NCBI GenBank assembly: GCA_945906105.1
Contig: CAMDQO010000014.1
Location: 1 to 64,000, forward strand
Origin: Novosphingobium sp. Chol11
GTDB lineage: Bacteria > Pseudomonadota > Alphaproteobacteria > Sphingomonadales > Sphingomonadaceae
Length of the DNA: 64,000 bases
Direction: 5' to 3'
The notes under the pieces: model-generated
What the model was told of the DNA's origin: nothing
The model's input: the letters and a program-made list of their open reading frames with translations, nothing else
Databases searched by the model: none
Translations under genes and position numbers: made by a program
In this document: positions 8,586 through 20,792 of the stretch, piece by piece
Position numbering within the stretch: the first letter of the stretch is position 1
How the letters are laid out: the number at the start of each line of letters is the position of its first letter

Positions 8586-11411
8586 TCAGGGTGCGACCAG
8601 TTCGAACGCCGCCCATTGCGCAGGTTCGCGGGCCCCCTCCAGCTTGCCCTTGCGCAGGTCGAGAATGCTGAGCCGCAGTGCCTCGGCGGGGCGCGAACCT
8701 TTGGCGGCATAGCGCAGCGTCCCGCTGGTCAGCGCGCGGGCAATATCATCGCGCACCGGCCAGTGCGTTGCGAGGATATTGTCCGCACCCGCGAGGATAA
8801 AGGCCTGCGCCAGACCCGAAAGGCTGGGCGCATCAGGGCCGGAACCGGCTGCCGTATTGCAAGCGGAAAGCACCACCCAACTCGCCGGAATGTCCATCCG
8901 GCTGATCTCGCTGGCAAGCAGCAGGCCGTCGTCAGTGCCTGATGGTGACAGGACCAAAGCGGGTTCACGCAGTCCTTCGAACTCGCCAGAAACCAGACCA
9001 TGCGTGGCAAAGGCGACAACGCTGCCCGGCTCGATTTTTGCTCCGGACAGCGCCGCTTTGGTTGCCGCTGATCCCGAGAGGATGCGCGGATCAGTAGCGC
9101 CGATGGCGGCGGCGATCTCGGCCATTTCTGCGCGCGCTTCGGGCAGGACAGCCAGCTTGGCCAGACCTTCGATTCGCCCGCCGCGCATGGCCAGACCGCC
9201 ATTGGAACCGCCAATCACAGTATCACCCATGGCAAACAGCGTCGATGTTGGCGCAGCGCTGCCCATGCTGTCTTGCCGAGGCGCTCCGGGCAATCGGGTA
9301 ATCGCCATCCGGTCAATCAGGAAGTTCTTACCCTTCGCATCGGGAACCAGCACGGCAAAGGGCAGCGCGCCAAGTGACTGGCTGGCACTGACCAGCAGGT
9401 GCCTCGTGCTGCGCAGTTGCCCCGCCAGCTTGGGCGAGAACAAATCGTGGTAAAGGCGGCTCGATTCCGCGCGATCAAATGTTTCAACGCCCCCATCGGA
9501 ATCGAGCATGGCGCGCAGGGCTGCAATCCGGCCATTGATCATCGCGCCGCTGGCTGCCGAGATATACTGGGTCACCCCACGCGGCGTGAGCGCCGTTACC
9601 AGAATGCGATCATAGGTTCCCGTAACATTGAGGAACAGTTCCCCCTTGCCCAACCTGCGCTGAACATCGGCCAGTGGGACAGCAGTGAACTGTCCGAAAC
9701 TTGCCCCTTGTGCCAGCAACTTGCGGTCTGCTTCAGTAATCGCTGTATCAAGTGCGGCAAGACGGACATTGGCAGCGGCGAGATCGAATTCTGATTTCGG
9801 TGCAGCAAGCTGGGTCTCTATCCCGCTCATCACGCCGGCCCTATCGGCAGCCAGTTTGCGGCGGACATCGAGTTCGGCCTTGATCTCGGGCCTGGCCGCT
9901 TCGGCCCGGCGCGCGGCGGCGGCAGCGGCTGCGGCATCAACGCTGGAACGAGCCGACCATTGCTGCGCTTCAAAAGCCCCTGCGGCATCCCCGGCACGCT
10001 GAAGCACTTCGGCCAGATAGGTGAACGCACCGCGCGCATTGGCGGGCAAGGGCGAGGCAGGATTGATGCCGGCATTGGCGACCAGTCGGGCATAAACGTC
10101 ATGCGCTTGCTCGATAAGCTGGGGCGATGCCAGTGTTGCAGCCCGGCTCTGAACCAGCAGCAGCAGAGCGCGCTCGGCCAGCAGATCGGGATGGGCTGGC
10201 GGCACAGCAGCACCGCGCAGTGCGACGCCTTCGATCATGGTCTTTTCCGCCAGCACCAGGTTGTTTTTGGCCAGGGCGATGCGTGTAAGGTTTACCCGCG
10301 CCAGCATCCGGTCACGGTGCTGCGGCGGCAGCTTGCGGTCACGCGTGGCCAGCACCTTCTGCTGCTCAGCCAGGGCCTCATCCAGCCGGTCAAGGTGGAG
10401 CAACGCGATGGCCCGCACTTCATGGGCCTGAAGCGCGCGATTGCTTTCGGGTCCAAGCTGGCTCTCGATCACGGCGATTGCCTGATCAAGGAAGGCCACG
10501 GCATCGGCGTAGCTGCCCGAATCTGACAAGGCATTAGCAAACATACTGCGCATCGCTGCACTGTTCTGGTTCGGCGCACCCGATGCCAGTTCGACAGCCT
10601 CGAACGCGCGGCGCAGATAGGGAGCGGCCGTTTTGGGCCGTGCCTGCCGGATCAGAATCGCGCCCAGATTGGCATAGAGGTTGGACATCGCCGGATGCCC
10701 CTTTGGCAGTATCGCTTCTCCCAGAGCGATACCTTCCCGCGCCATGGCGACGGCATCATCGCTGCGCCCCAGCGTGTGCAGATAGGCCACACGATTGGCA
10801 TACCAGATGGTGACATCGGGCGGCACCGGATCAAGCTGGCGGCCCATGGCAATCGCTTCGGCATTGAGCGCCAGCGTATTGTCGGTCCGTCCGGCTTCCC
10901 AACTGATACTGGCAAAGTTGGCGATTTCTGTGGCCAGTTGCTTGTTCGGCTTGCCTCCAGCCAGTTCACGGTAAATCGGCAGGCCGCGCTCAGAGGCGGA
11001 AAGAGCGGCGGCGTGATCCCCCTTGAGATTCGCAATGAATGCTTTGACGTTCAGCGTATCAGCCAGCGCCTTGCGATAGGTTGGCCCCGCCTTTTCAAGC
11101 TGCGGTAGAATCTCGGCGATGATCGCTGCAGCCTCGTCCACTTTGCCTTGCGTGGCGAGACCTGCCGCAACACCTTGGCGACGAGCGGCAATTTCCGGAT
11201 GCCCAGCCGGATAAAGTCGCTGTGCCGCTTCGAGAGCTGCGGTAAAATTGGCCAGATAGCCCCTGGGGTCAGCTTCGGGATCGCCCGCCTCGGCCTTGGC
11301 GATCAGCCCATCAAGCTTGGTGCGATCCACGGATTTAGCGGTGGCCGGGGATGTCTGACTGGCGAGCGCCAGCGCAAGAACCAGCCCGCCACGAATCCAC
11401 CGGTTTACCAT
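8586..11411 (-). CDS. Exported TPR-repeat protein with C-terminal CHAT (caspase-like) domain
   Basis: A 941-residue protein. The start at 11411 follows an AGGGGG ribosome-binding site and gives a signal peptide (WIRGGLVLALALASQTSPATA). About 450 residues of tetratricopeptide-like helices follow (for example KGHPAMSNLYANLGAIL), then a charged coiled region rich in Ala/Arg near 490-540. The C-terminal CHAT domain keeps the presumed catalytic pair, His804 in FATHGL and Cys851 in LSACNTAAG, plus the GLAQAFILAGA and LATHWPV motifs. CHAT domains are clan CD cysteine proteases. The target is unknown; a single-gene unit divergent from gyrB. Confidence 0.88.
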   Translation of the reverse strand: MVNRWIRGGLVLALALASQTSPATAKSVDRTKLDGLIAKAEAGDPEADPRGYLANFTAALEAAQRLYPAGHPEIAARRQGVAAGLATQGKVDEAAAIIAEILPQLEKAGPTYRKALADTLNVKAFIANLKGDHAAALSASERGLPIYRELAGGKPNKQLATEIANFASISWEAGRTDNTLALNAEAIAMGRQLDPVPPDVTIWYANRVAYLHTLGRSDDAVAMAREGIALGEAILPKGHPAMSNLYANLGAILIRQARPKTAAPYLRRAFEAVELASGAPNQNSAAMRSMFANALSDSGSYADAVAFLDQAIAVIESQLGPESNRALQAHEVRAIALLHLDRLDEALAEQQKVLATRDRKLPPQHRDRMLARVNLTRIALAKNNLVLAEKTMIEGVALRGAAVPPAHPDLLAERALLLLVQSRAATLASPQLIEQAHDVYARLVANAGINPASPLPANARGAFTYLAEVLQRAGDAAGAFEAQQWSARSSVDAAAAAAAARRAEAARPEIKAELDVRRKLAADRAGVMSGIETQLAAPKSEFDLAAANVRLAALDTAITEADRKLLAQGASFGQFTAVPLADVQRRLGKGELFLNVTGTYDRILVTALTPRGVTQYISAASGAMINGRIAALRAMLDSDGGVETFDRAESSRLYHDLFSPKLAGQLRSTRHLLVSASQSLGALPFAVLVPDAKGKNFLIDRMAITRLPGAPRQDSMGSAAPTSTLFAMGDTVIGGSNGGLAMRGGRIEGLAKLAVLPEARAEMAEIAAAIGATDPRILSGSAATKAALSGAKIEPGSVVAFATHGLVSGEFEGLREPALVLSPSGTDDGLLLASEISRMDIPASWVVLSACNTAAGSGPDAPSLSGLAQAFILAGADNILATHWPVRDDIARALTSGTLRYAAKGSRPAEALRLSILDLRKGKLEGAREPAQWAAFELVAP

Positions 11412-11426
11412 TCTGCTACCCCCTGA

Positions 11427-14063
<2,637 letters not shown>

Positions 14064-14112
14064 TCGCAGGCTGTCATAGTCCGGCAACAGTGATGCCGAA
14101 TTGAAGGTCGCC

Positions 14113-15918
14113 ATGGGCCGCAGGAACGTATTTTTTCGCATGGGTGCAGCGTGGTTGCTGCTAGTGACGCTTGCGGCCTGCGCAACCACTGGCGGCTCAC
14201 ATCAGGCCGCCGCTCCCGTCACCATCGGTATCGCGGCGATCAACGATTTCCATGGCGCGCTGGAGCCACCTAAGCAATCTGTGGTCTTCCCTGACGGCAA
14301 GGGTGACTATTTCAATGTGCCGGCTGGCGGCGCGGCCTGGCTGGCAAGCACAGTTGATGCGGTGCGCGGCAAATATCCCAACCATCTGACGCTGTCGGCA
14401 GGCGACATGATCGGATCGTCGCCGATCACCTCGGCTCTGTTCCTTGATGAACCGACTATCGAGGTGATGAGCCGCATCGGCATGGATTTCAACGCGGTAG
14501 GCAATCATGAACTTGATTTCGGGATCGATGAACTGCGGCGCAAGCAGACGGGCGGCTGCGCGCAATTCACCGCGCGCAAGCCTTGTCAGGTAGAGAAATT
14601 CCGCGGTGCGCAGTTCGGCTACCTTGCCGCCAATACGCTCACCCAAGATGGCAAAACGCTGTTTCCCGGCACCGCACTGCGCAGCTTTGGCAAAGGCCGC
14701 CGCAAGGTGACTGTTGGTCTTATCGGCTTGACACTGAAGCGCACAGACTTGCTGATTCCAACAGAAGTGCAGAAACAGGTTCGCTTCACCGATGAGGCTG
14801 ACACCGCCAATGCGCTGGTGGCACAGCTCAAGGCCGGGGGCGCAGATGCCATTGTCCTGATGATCCACCAAGGCGGGCGCACCAGCGAACCGGGACCGGA
14901 TACGTGCCAAGGGCTGAGCGGTGATATCAAGCCCATACTGGACCGGCTTGATACCCGCATCGATGTGATCATTTCGGGCCATACGCATTGGGACTATGTC
15001 TGCGAATACGGCACCTACAATCCCGCCAAGCCCTTCCTGATGACCAGCGCGGGTCTGTGGGGCAAACTGGTGACAGACATCACGCTGGTGATTGATCCGC
15101 AGGCGCACAAGGTACTGTCACGCCGGGCGAACAATGTCGTCGTCCAATCGCCAGCTTACCGGGCATCGACCGCAATCATCGAGAACAGGTCTGACTTTCC
15201 GCAATACGCCCCCCGCGCCGATATTGCCGCCTATGTTGCGCGCTATGTTGCGGAGGCAGCGGACTATGCGAAGCGTCCGGTCGGCAAGATCGCCGCGCCG
15301 GTGGACAAGCTGGAAGGCCCCTTGAGCAATACTGGCGGACCGCTGGGCGGCCTGATCGCCGATGCCCAGCTGGCCGCAACCGCGGGGGCTGGCGCGCAGA
15401 TCGCTTTCATGAACCCGTTCGGTATCCGTCGTTCTCTGAATGCCGCCAGTGATGGCTCTGTAACCTTTGGCGATATCTATGCCGTCCAGCCGTTCAACAA
15501 TGAACTGGTGACGATCAGCCTGACCGGCGCAGAGATCAAATCGGTGCTTGAGCAGGGGCTCGATAACAATGGCCCCGAACAGCTGCTAGCCCCCTCGGTT
15601 GGGTTTCATTATTCCTATGATCGCACCCAAGCTCTGGGCGCGCGCATCACCGCGATCACGCTGAACGGCGCGGCCCTCGATGCGGCGAAAACCTACCGCG
15701 TCACCGTCAGCCTGTTCCTCGCCAATGGCGGCGATACCTATACGCTGTTCCTGAACGGACGGGACAGGGTGATGGGAATGCTTGATGCTGCCGCGCTGGA
15801 GGCATGGCTGCAAGCGATCCCGCCGCGCATCGCGCCTGCCGAGGCGCGCATTCTGGACCTGCATCCCGAGCTCAACCCCAACAAGGTGCGCGCGCCGCCG
15901 GGTCAGAAGTATCGCTAA
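14113..15918 (+). CDS. 5'-nucleotidase / UshA-family metallophosphatase lipoprotein
   Basis: A 601-residue protein whose signal peptide ends in the lipobox LAAC (Cys23), so it is a periplasm-facing lipoprotein. The N-terminal metallophosphatase domain has AINDFHG (residues 42-48), AVGNHELDFG, MIHQGGR and ISGHTHWD, which supply the di-metal ligands. The C-terminal 5'-nucleotidase domain begins near GGPLGGLIADAQL and carries the substrate motif NGGDTYT. The family hydrolyses nucleotides or other phosphoesters outside the cytoplasm. The ATG at 14113 is preferred over an upstream in-frame TTG at 14101. Confidence 0.9.
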   Translation: MGRRNVFFRMGAAWLLLVTLAACATTGGSHQAAAPVTIGIAAINDFHGALEPPKQSVVFPDGKGDYFNVPAGGAAWLASTVDAVRGKYPNHLTLSAGDMIGSSPITSALFLDEPTIEVMSRIGMDFNAVGNHELDFGIDELRRKQTGGCAQFTARKPCQVEKFRGAQFGYLAANTLTQDGKTLFPGTALRSFGKGRRKVTVGLIGLTLKRTDLLIPTEVQKQVRFTDEADTANALVAQLKAGGADAIVLMIHQGGRTSEPGPDTCQGLSGDIKPILDRLDTRIDVIISGHTHWDYVCEYGTYNPAKPFLMTSAGLWGKLVTDITLVIDPQAHKVLSRRANNVVVQSPAYRASTAIIENRSDFPQYAPRADIAAYVARYVAEAADYAKRPVGKIAAPVDKLEGPLSNTGGPLGGLIADAQLAATAGAGAQIAFMNPFGIRRSLNAASDGSVTFGDIYAVQPFNNELVTISLTGAEIKSVLEQGLDNNGPEQLLAPSVGFHYSYDRTQALGARITAITLNGAALDAAKTYRVTVSLFLANGGDTYTLFLNGRDRVMGMLDAAALEAWLQAIPPRIAPAEARILDLHPELNPNKVRAPPGQKYR

Positions 15919-15929
15919 CCGAACAACCT

Positions 15930-16418
15930 CTATCCAAACAACCAATGCCCGAGCATCCGCTCAAAAGGAAACGTGAAGAAACCGGCGATCAATAGCGCTC
16001 CCAGCACCATTCCGCGCACAGAGCTGCGATGACGGGCGTGGTTATGGCTACGTGCTGACCAGACGATCAACGGCACCTGAATCAGCGTCCAGATCGACAG
16101 CAGGTGGATCACGCTGAAGCCGCCCCGATTGATCATCCGTATCGCCAGACTGTCAATCGCGGTCATGGCCATGGCTGCAACCCAGACATAGCCCAGCACA
16201 CGGTGCCGCTCATCACCCCGTCGTCGCCACAGCATGACGGGGGTCAATATCAGGGCTGTGGCAATCGTCGCCAGATGCACCCAGACCGGCAAGGGCACCC
16301 TGTCCCAGTCAGCAAAGCCCCGCGCCAGAGCCGTCAGCATCGCGGCCAGCACGATCAGCGCACCTGCACCCAGCAGGCGCTCAAACGTGTCAGGCGCGAG
16401 CCCCTTTACAGTTGCCAT
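15930..16418 (-). CDS. DUF2306 family membrane protein
   Basis: A 162-residue protein with four predicted membrane helices (about 14-34, 44-62, 76-96 and 106-122, with another hydrophobic stretch near the end). The VPLPVWVHLATIATALILTP and RGDERHRVLGYVWV segments, with conserved His, are typical of DUF2306, a family resembling heme-binding membrane domains. The start ATG overlaps the stop of the acyltransferase gene (TAATG), which points to translational coupling. It is the last gene of the lgt run and converges on the nucleotidase. Function unknown. Confidence 0.82.
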   Translation of the reverse strand: MATVKGLAPDTFERLLGAGALIVLAAMLTALARGFADWDRVPLPVWVHLATIATALILTPVMLWRRRGDERHRVLGYVWVAAMAMTAIDSLAIRMINRGGFSVIHLLSIWTLIQVPLIVWSARSHNHARHRSSVRGMVLGALLIAGFFTFPFERMLGHWLFG

Positions 16419-17023
16419 TACTGCCCAGGTCCTTCGTTGGTTGAGTGATCGCCGCCCATCACCGCCAGCTTGGGATGGCCGGGCATTACTGAGCGGTAAA
16501 AGGCAGCGATGCGCTGCATATCGGCGGCATAGTCACCGGTCAGCATCATCGTTGGCCCCAGCCCGCCCTCCATGCGCGCATTATCTACCCATGCCAGAAC
16601 GATGGGAACCCCTGCTCCCATGGCAATATGGTAAAAGCCCGAGCGCCACTTTCCGGTTGATGAGCGCGACCCCTCAGGCGCCACCACCAGCATGAAGTCC
16701 TCATGCGCGGCAAACTGATCGATCATCTGATCGACATAGTTGTGGCTGGAAGATCGCACCACCGGCACCCCGCCCATTTCATGCATGAATCGTGTCAGCG
16801 GCCAGCGAAACAGGCTGTCCTTACCCATGAAGCGCGGCCGAATACCAAACTGGCGCGTGACTCCCAGGAAGAAGATAAAGTCCCAGTTGGAGGTATGCGG
16901 CGCGCCGATGATGACGCAGCGCGGGCTATCGGGTGCCTGTCCATGAATGGTCCAGCCCTGGCGGCGATAGATCCACAACAGCGCGCTTTGGGTAAGCCTT
17001 GAAAGCAAGGAAGGGCGCGTCAT
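16418..17023 (-). CDS. 1-acyl-sn-glycerol-3-phosphate acyltransferase-family protein
   Basis: A 201-residue PlsC-type acyltransferase. Motif I is GAPHTSNWDF (H-x4-D, catalytic His and Asp, about residues 43-48). A KDSLFRWPLTRFMHEMGG block and the motif III-like APEGSRS follow. Such proteins transfer acyl groups to lysophospholipids or other lipids at the inner membrane face. This short version, with HTSNWD, belongs to a subgroup often of unassigned substrate. It lies 6 bp after midA and shares one base with the DUF2306 gene, so it belongs to the lgt operon, which suits a lipid role. Confidence 0.85.
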   Translation of the reverse strand: MTRPSLLSRLTQSALLWIYRRQGWTIHGQAPDSPRCVIIGAPHTSNWDFIFFLGVTRQFGIRPRFMGKDSLFRWPLTRFMHEMGGVPVVRSSSHNYVDQMIDQFAAHEDFMLVVAPEGSRSSTGKWRSGFYHIAMGAGVPIVLAWVDNARMEGGLGPTMMLTGDYAADMQRIAAFYRSVMPGHPKLAVMGGDHSTNEGPGQ

Positions 17024-17029
17024 CGCGGC

Positions 17030-18079
17030 CTAAAACCCCGCCCCATCGGGCCATGTCGGCGCGGCCAGCCCCATGATCTTGAACAGCGCGCCCATCTGCC
17101 CTTCGCCGATCAGGCGCTCTTTGGCGGCATGGATCGCCGCAGCGTGTTCCGGCGCGAACGCGGTCAGCGCATCGGCGCGGGCTTCGATCCCCAATGCGCG
17201 CAGCCAGCGCCCCTGGGTGACTGTCCCCAGCCAGCGACTGCCGCGCGATTGGGCAATGGGAGCCAGTGTGGCAAAATCGACATGGGCAGTGAGATCAGCC
17301 TCACCCGGAGCGGCAAACGGATCAACCTTGCGATGCGCGCGCACCGCCTGAAGCGTCGAACCATCGCGGATCGCATCATGGCCATAGTCAATGAACAGCG
17401 CCGCACCGCCTTGCTCGACCAGTCTGCCCGCCACTTCATAGATGGTCGCCGCTGCGCCGGGATTAGTCTCCAGTATCGTCCCCAGCGGCGCGAGCTTGCG
17501 CGCTTCTGGCACCGCGCCGTCCATCGGCATATGTCCGGCAACCGGCAGAAAGCGGCCATCCCGGAAATCGATCATTCGCTCACGCCAGCCATCCTCGGTC
17601 ATCACCAGCTGGCGCACCGGCAAGGCATCGAGGAATTCGTTGGCGACAATCAGCACCGGCCCATATTGCGGGATGGTCGAAAGGTCATTGTGCCAGAAAG
17701 CGTTAGGCACTGTGGCGAGCTGGATGTCTTTCAGCGCGGTCGATGTCTCGACAAAATGCACGCGCGGCTCGAGTCCATAGCGCTTGGCCGCCGCCAGCGC
17801 GTCGCGCGCCAAGGTGCCCCGACCGGGGCCAAGCTCGACATAATGGACCAGCTCTTCGCGCCCGGCACGAATCCAGATATCCGCCAGCCACAGCCCGATA
17901 AGTTCACCGAACATCTGGCTGATTTCGGGCGCGGTGATGAAGTCACCGCCCTCGCCCAGCGGATCCTTGCTGGCATAGTATCGGGCATTGGCCTCGCCCA
18001 TATAGTGCATCACACTGATCGGGCCACTGTGTCCGATCAGCCGCTGGAATATCGCCGAGAGCGGATCGTCCGGGCTCAT
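17030..18079 (-). CDS. SAM-dependent methyltransferase of the MidA/NDUFAF7 family
   Basis: A 349-residue protein. The family signature GEGGDFITAPEISQMFGELI is near residue 40, followed by the SAM-binding VELGPGRGTLARDAL near 85-100. The mitochondrial relative NDUFAF7 methylates an arginine of a complex I subunit; whether the bacterial enzyme does the same is inference. The ATG overlaps the lgt stop codon (TGATG), so translation is coupled to lgt. Placement after lgt is a common alphaproteobacterial arrangement. Confidence 0.9.
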   Translation of the reverse strand: MSPDDPLSAIFQRLIGHSGPISVMHYMGEANARYYASKDPLGEGGDFITAPEISQMFGELIGLWLADIWIRAGREELVHYVELGPGRGTLARDALAAAKRYGLEPRVHFVETSTALKDIQLATVPNAFWHNDLSTIPQYGPVLIVANEFLDALPVRQLVMTEDGWRERMIDFRDGRFLPVAGHMPMDGAVPEARKLAPLGTILETNPGAAATIYEVAGRLVEQGGAALFIDYGHDAIRDGSTLQAVRAHRKVDPFAAPGEADLTAHVDFATLAPIAQSRGSRWLGTVTQGRWLRALGIEARADALTAFAPEHAAAIHAAKERLIGEGQMGALFKIMGLAAPTWPDGAGF

Positions 18080-18957
18080 CAGGACTCAGGTGCGGCGGCA
18101 GGCACACCTTGACCCAGCGGCGGGCGGATAACGGCACGGATCAGCACGAACAAGCCCAGCGCAATCAGCGGCAGGGTAAGCCATTGCCCCATCGACAAGC
18201 CACTGCGCATGGCAAATTCCAGAAGCTGCTCATCAGGTTCGCGGTAGAATTCAACCACGAAGCGCCCAGCGGCTATGCCCGCCACAAAAGTGCCGGTCAG
18301 CAGTCCGGGGCGGTACCGCGCGCGGGTTTTCCAGAACAGCAACAGCATGACCACGATCATCAGCAGGCCTTCCAGCCCGGCCTCGTAAAGCTGGCTGGGA
18401 TGGCGCGCGAGGGCATCATGGGCATCAGGGAAAACCATCGCCCAAGGCACGTCCGGGCCAGCCGGGCGGCCCCACAGCTCACCATTGACGAAATTGGCAA
18501 GGCGGCCAAAGAACATGCCGAACGGCACCGCGACCGAAACATAGTCCGTCACCCGCAGAAAATTAAGCTTGGCACGCCATGAGACCCACATCATCGCCAT
18601 GGTCACGCCGATCAGCCCGCCGTGGAAGCTCATGCCGCCTTCCCACAGCTTGAGCAGTTCAAGCGGATGCAGCCACAGTTGCGGGGCATAGAAAGTGGCA
18701 TAGCCCAGCCGCCCGCCAAAGATAACGCCCAGCGTGCAATAGAAGAACAGATCATCGGCATGGCGCTGCGCCATCGGTGCGCCGGGCAGCTTGAGCGTTT
18801 TCGAGACGTGCCAGTAGGCCAGCAGAATACCCGCCAGATAGGCCAGACTATACCAGCGCAGCATAAAGAAACCGAGGTCGATCCCCCGGGTGAGATGCAG
18901 GTCCAGCCAGTTGATCGGTGGATGCGCAGCAGCGGCAGCAAGCAATAGTGACAGCAA
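18079..18957 (-). CDS. lgt: Prolipoprotein diacylglyceryl transferase
   Basis: A 292-residue inner-membrane enzyme that adds a diacylglyceryl group to the lipobox cysteine of prolipoproteins such as Pal and the nucleotidase in this window. The Lgt signature is seen as GRLANFVNGELWGR, with the invariant Asn/Glu and the catalytic arginines around it, and HGGLIG lies upstream. About seven helices are present. No ATG occurs before residue 33, so the start is taken as TTG at 18957, which follows AGGGGG. First gene of an overlapping four-gene run. Confidence 0.95.
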   Translation of the reverse strand: MLSLLLAAAAAHPPINWLDLHLTRGIDLGFFMLRWYSLAYLAGILLAYWHVSKTLKLPGAPMAQRHADDLFFYCTLGVIFGGRLGYATFYAPQLWLHPLELLKLWEGGMSFHGGLIGVTMAMMWVSWRAKLNFLRVTDYVSVAVPFGMFFGRLANFVNGELWGRPAGPDVPWAMVFPDAHDALARHPSQLYEAGLEGLLMIVVMLLLFWKTRARYRPGLLTGTFVAGIAAGRFVVEFYREPDEQLLEFAMRSGLSMGQWLTLPLIALGLFVLIRAVIRPPLGQGVPAAAPES

Positions 18958-19063
18958 AGGGCTAACCCCCTAGAACCAGTGGTGAACCTGCTTCTGGCAC
19001 AGCCGGACCAAGGATGGAACCGGCTGTGGACAAGGGGTAGTGGGATAGAGGTTAAAACCGGGA

Positions 19064-20767
19064 ATGCCGAGCGAACTAGACCTTACGCTTAAAGCTGTGA
19101 TGGATGCCCTGACTGCACCGGGTGCCCCGCTCGAAACCGCAACAATCCGGCGCTTTGGCCATGATCTGCCTGCTTTGCGCAATGCTCCCCCGCACTTGCC
19201 CGCATTTTTCGCGCATTATTGCCAGGAACACGCCGATAAGTGTTTTCTGGTCGAGAGCGATCGGCGGCTGACCTTTGCCGAGACCTATACGCTGGCGCAT
19301 GAGGCCGCCATGGGTCTGGTACTGCGCCACGGCGTGAAACGCGGCGAGCGAATCGGCATCGCCGCGCGCAATTCGTCGAACTGGATCATCGTTTACATGG
19401 CGGTGCTGATGGCGGGCGGCTGTGCAACTCTGCTCAATGGCTGGTGGACCGGGGAGGAAATGGCCGATGCCATCGCGCTCGCCGATTGCCGCCTGATCCT
19501 CGCCGATCCGCAACGCTCCGCGCGGATCGAGGGAGCAGGACATGACGGACAAGTTGTGGTCTTTGATCACGGCCTTCCGCGCGATGGGCTGGCACCGCTG
19601 CTTGGTGCGGGTGAGATTGACGCAGGTATAGTTGGACTTCCCGATCTGACCGCCGATGATCTGGCGACGATCCTGTTCACATCGGGTTCCACCGGCCAGT
19701 CCAAAGGTGCGGTTTCTGACCATCGAGGCGTAGTGCACGGCACCTTGAGCTATGCCGCGCAAAGCCTGATGATCCTCATGTACCTGACCGGCCAGGGCAA
19801 GGCGCCGACCGCCCAGCCCTGCGCGCTGGTGGCGGTGCCGCTGTTTCACGTCACCGGCGAGATTCCGGTGATGCTGCAAAGCTTTGTGCTGGGGCGCAAG
19901 CTGGTGCTGATGCCCAGATGGGATGCGATGGAAGCAATGCGGCTGATCGAGGCCGAGCGGGTGAGCTATTTCGTCGGTGTACCGCTGATGAGCTATGAGA
20001 TCGCCAGCCACCCGCAGCGCAGCAGCTTTGATATGTCGAGTTGTATGCATTTCGCCGCTGGCGGTGCCCCGCGCCCGATCGAACACGTCGTCGCCATCCG
20101 CGAGGCTTTGCCGCACGCCTTCCCTTTGCTCGGTTATGGCCTCACCGAAACCAACGGCGTGGGTTGCGGCAACTTCAACGAAAATTACGTGGCAAAGCCC
20201 GGATCAACTGGCCCCGCCAGTCGCCCGCTGGTTGAAGTGGAAATCCTCGATGATGCCGGCAGGGCTCTGCCACAAGGCGCCACCGGTGAAGTGGCCATCC
20301 GCTCGATCGCCAACTTCCTCGGCTATTGGCGCAACCCGGAGGCTACCGCCGCAGCTGTAACGGTGGATGGCTTTTTCCGCAGCGGCGACCTCGGCTATCT
20401 CGACGAGGATGGCTATCTGTTCATCGTCGATCGCAAGAAGGACATCATCATTCGTGGCGGAGAAAATATCGCCGCGAGCGAGGTGGAAGCCGCAATCTAT
20501 GCGCATCCGGCGGTGGCTGAGGCCAGTGTTTTTGGCCTACCAGATGATCGGTTCGGCGAAGTTCCGGTGGCGGTCTATGTTGTGGTGGAGGGGATGCAGC
20601 TTTCGGACGATGACTTGCGCGGGCACCTTGAAAAGCACATCGCACCGTTCAAGATACCGGTGCGCTTCTGGCAGGAAACTGCTAGCCTGCCGCGACTGGG
20701 CACCGAGAAAGTTGATAAGCGCGCATTGAAGGCGCGCTATTCGGCCGGTTGGAACGCCCAACCCTAA
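19064..20767 (+). CDS. Acyl-CoA synthetase (AMP-forming), class I adenylate-forming enzyme
   Basis: A 567-residue AMP-binding enzyme that activates a carboxylic acid, probably a fatty acid, to its CoA thioester. The phosphate loop ILFTSGSTGQSKGA lies at about residues 203-216, LLGYGLTETNG is the A5-type motif, and the C-terminal YLFIVDRKKDIIIRGGENI, followed by EVEAAI, is the hinge and A8 region. A terminal Lys in LGTEKVDKRAL is the catalytic A10 lysine. It is separated by 25 bp from glnD, which may be co-transcribed although functionally unrelated. Chain-length specificity cannot be read. Confidence 0.9.
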   Translation: MPSELDLTLKAVMDALTAPGAPLETATIRRFGHDLPALRNAPPHLPAFFAHYCQEHADKCFLVESDRRLTFAETYTLAHEAAMGLVLRHGVKRGERIGIAARNSSNWIIVYMAVLMAGGCATLLNGWWTGEEMADAIALADCRLILADPQRSARIEGAGHDGQVVVFDHGLPRDGLAPLLGAGEIDAGIVGLPDLTADDLATILFTSGSTGQSKGAVSDHRGVVHGTLSYAAQSLMILMYLTGQGKAPTAQPCALVAVPLFHVTGEIPVMLQSFVLGRKLVLMPRWDAMEAMRLIEAERVSYFVGVPLMSYEIASHPQRSSFDMSSCMHFAAGGAPRPIEHVVAIREALPHAFPLLGYGLTETNGVGCGNFNENYVAKPGSTGPASRPLVEVEILDDAGRALPQGATGEVAIRSIANFLGYWRNPEATAAAVTVDGFFRSGDLGYLDEDGYLFIVDRKKDIIIRGGENIAASEVEAAIYAHPAVAEASVFGLPDDRFGEVPVAVYVVVEGMQLSDDDLRGHLEKHIAPFKIPVRFWQETASLPRLGTEKVDKRALKARYSAGWNAQP

Positions 20768-20792
20768 GTCCTTAAACCAGCGGGCAGCCAGC

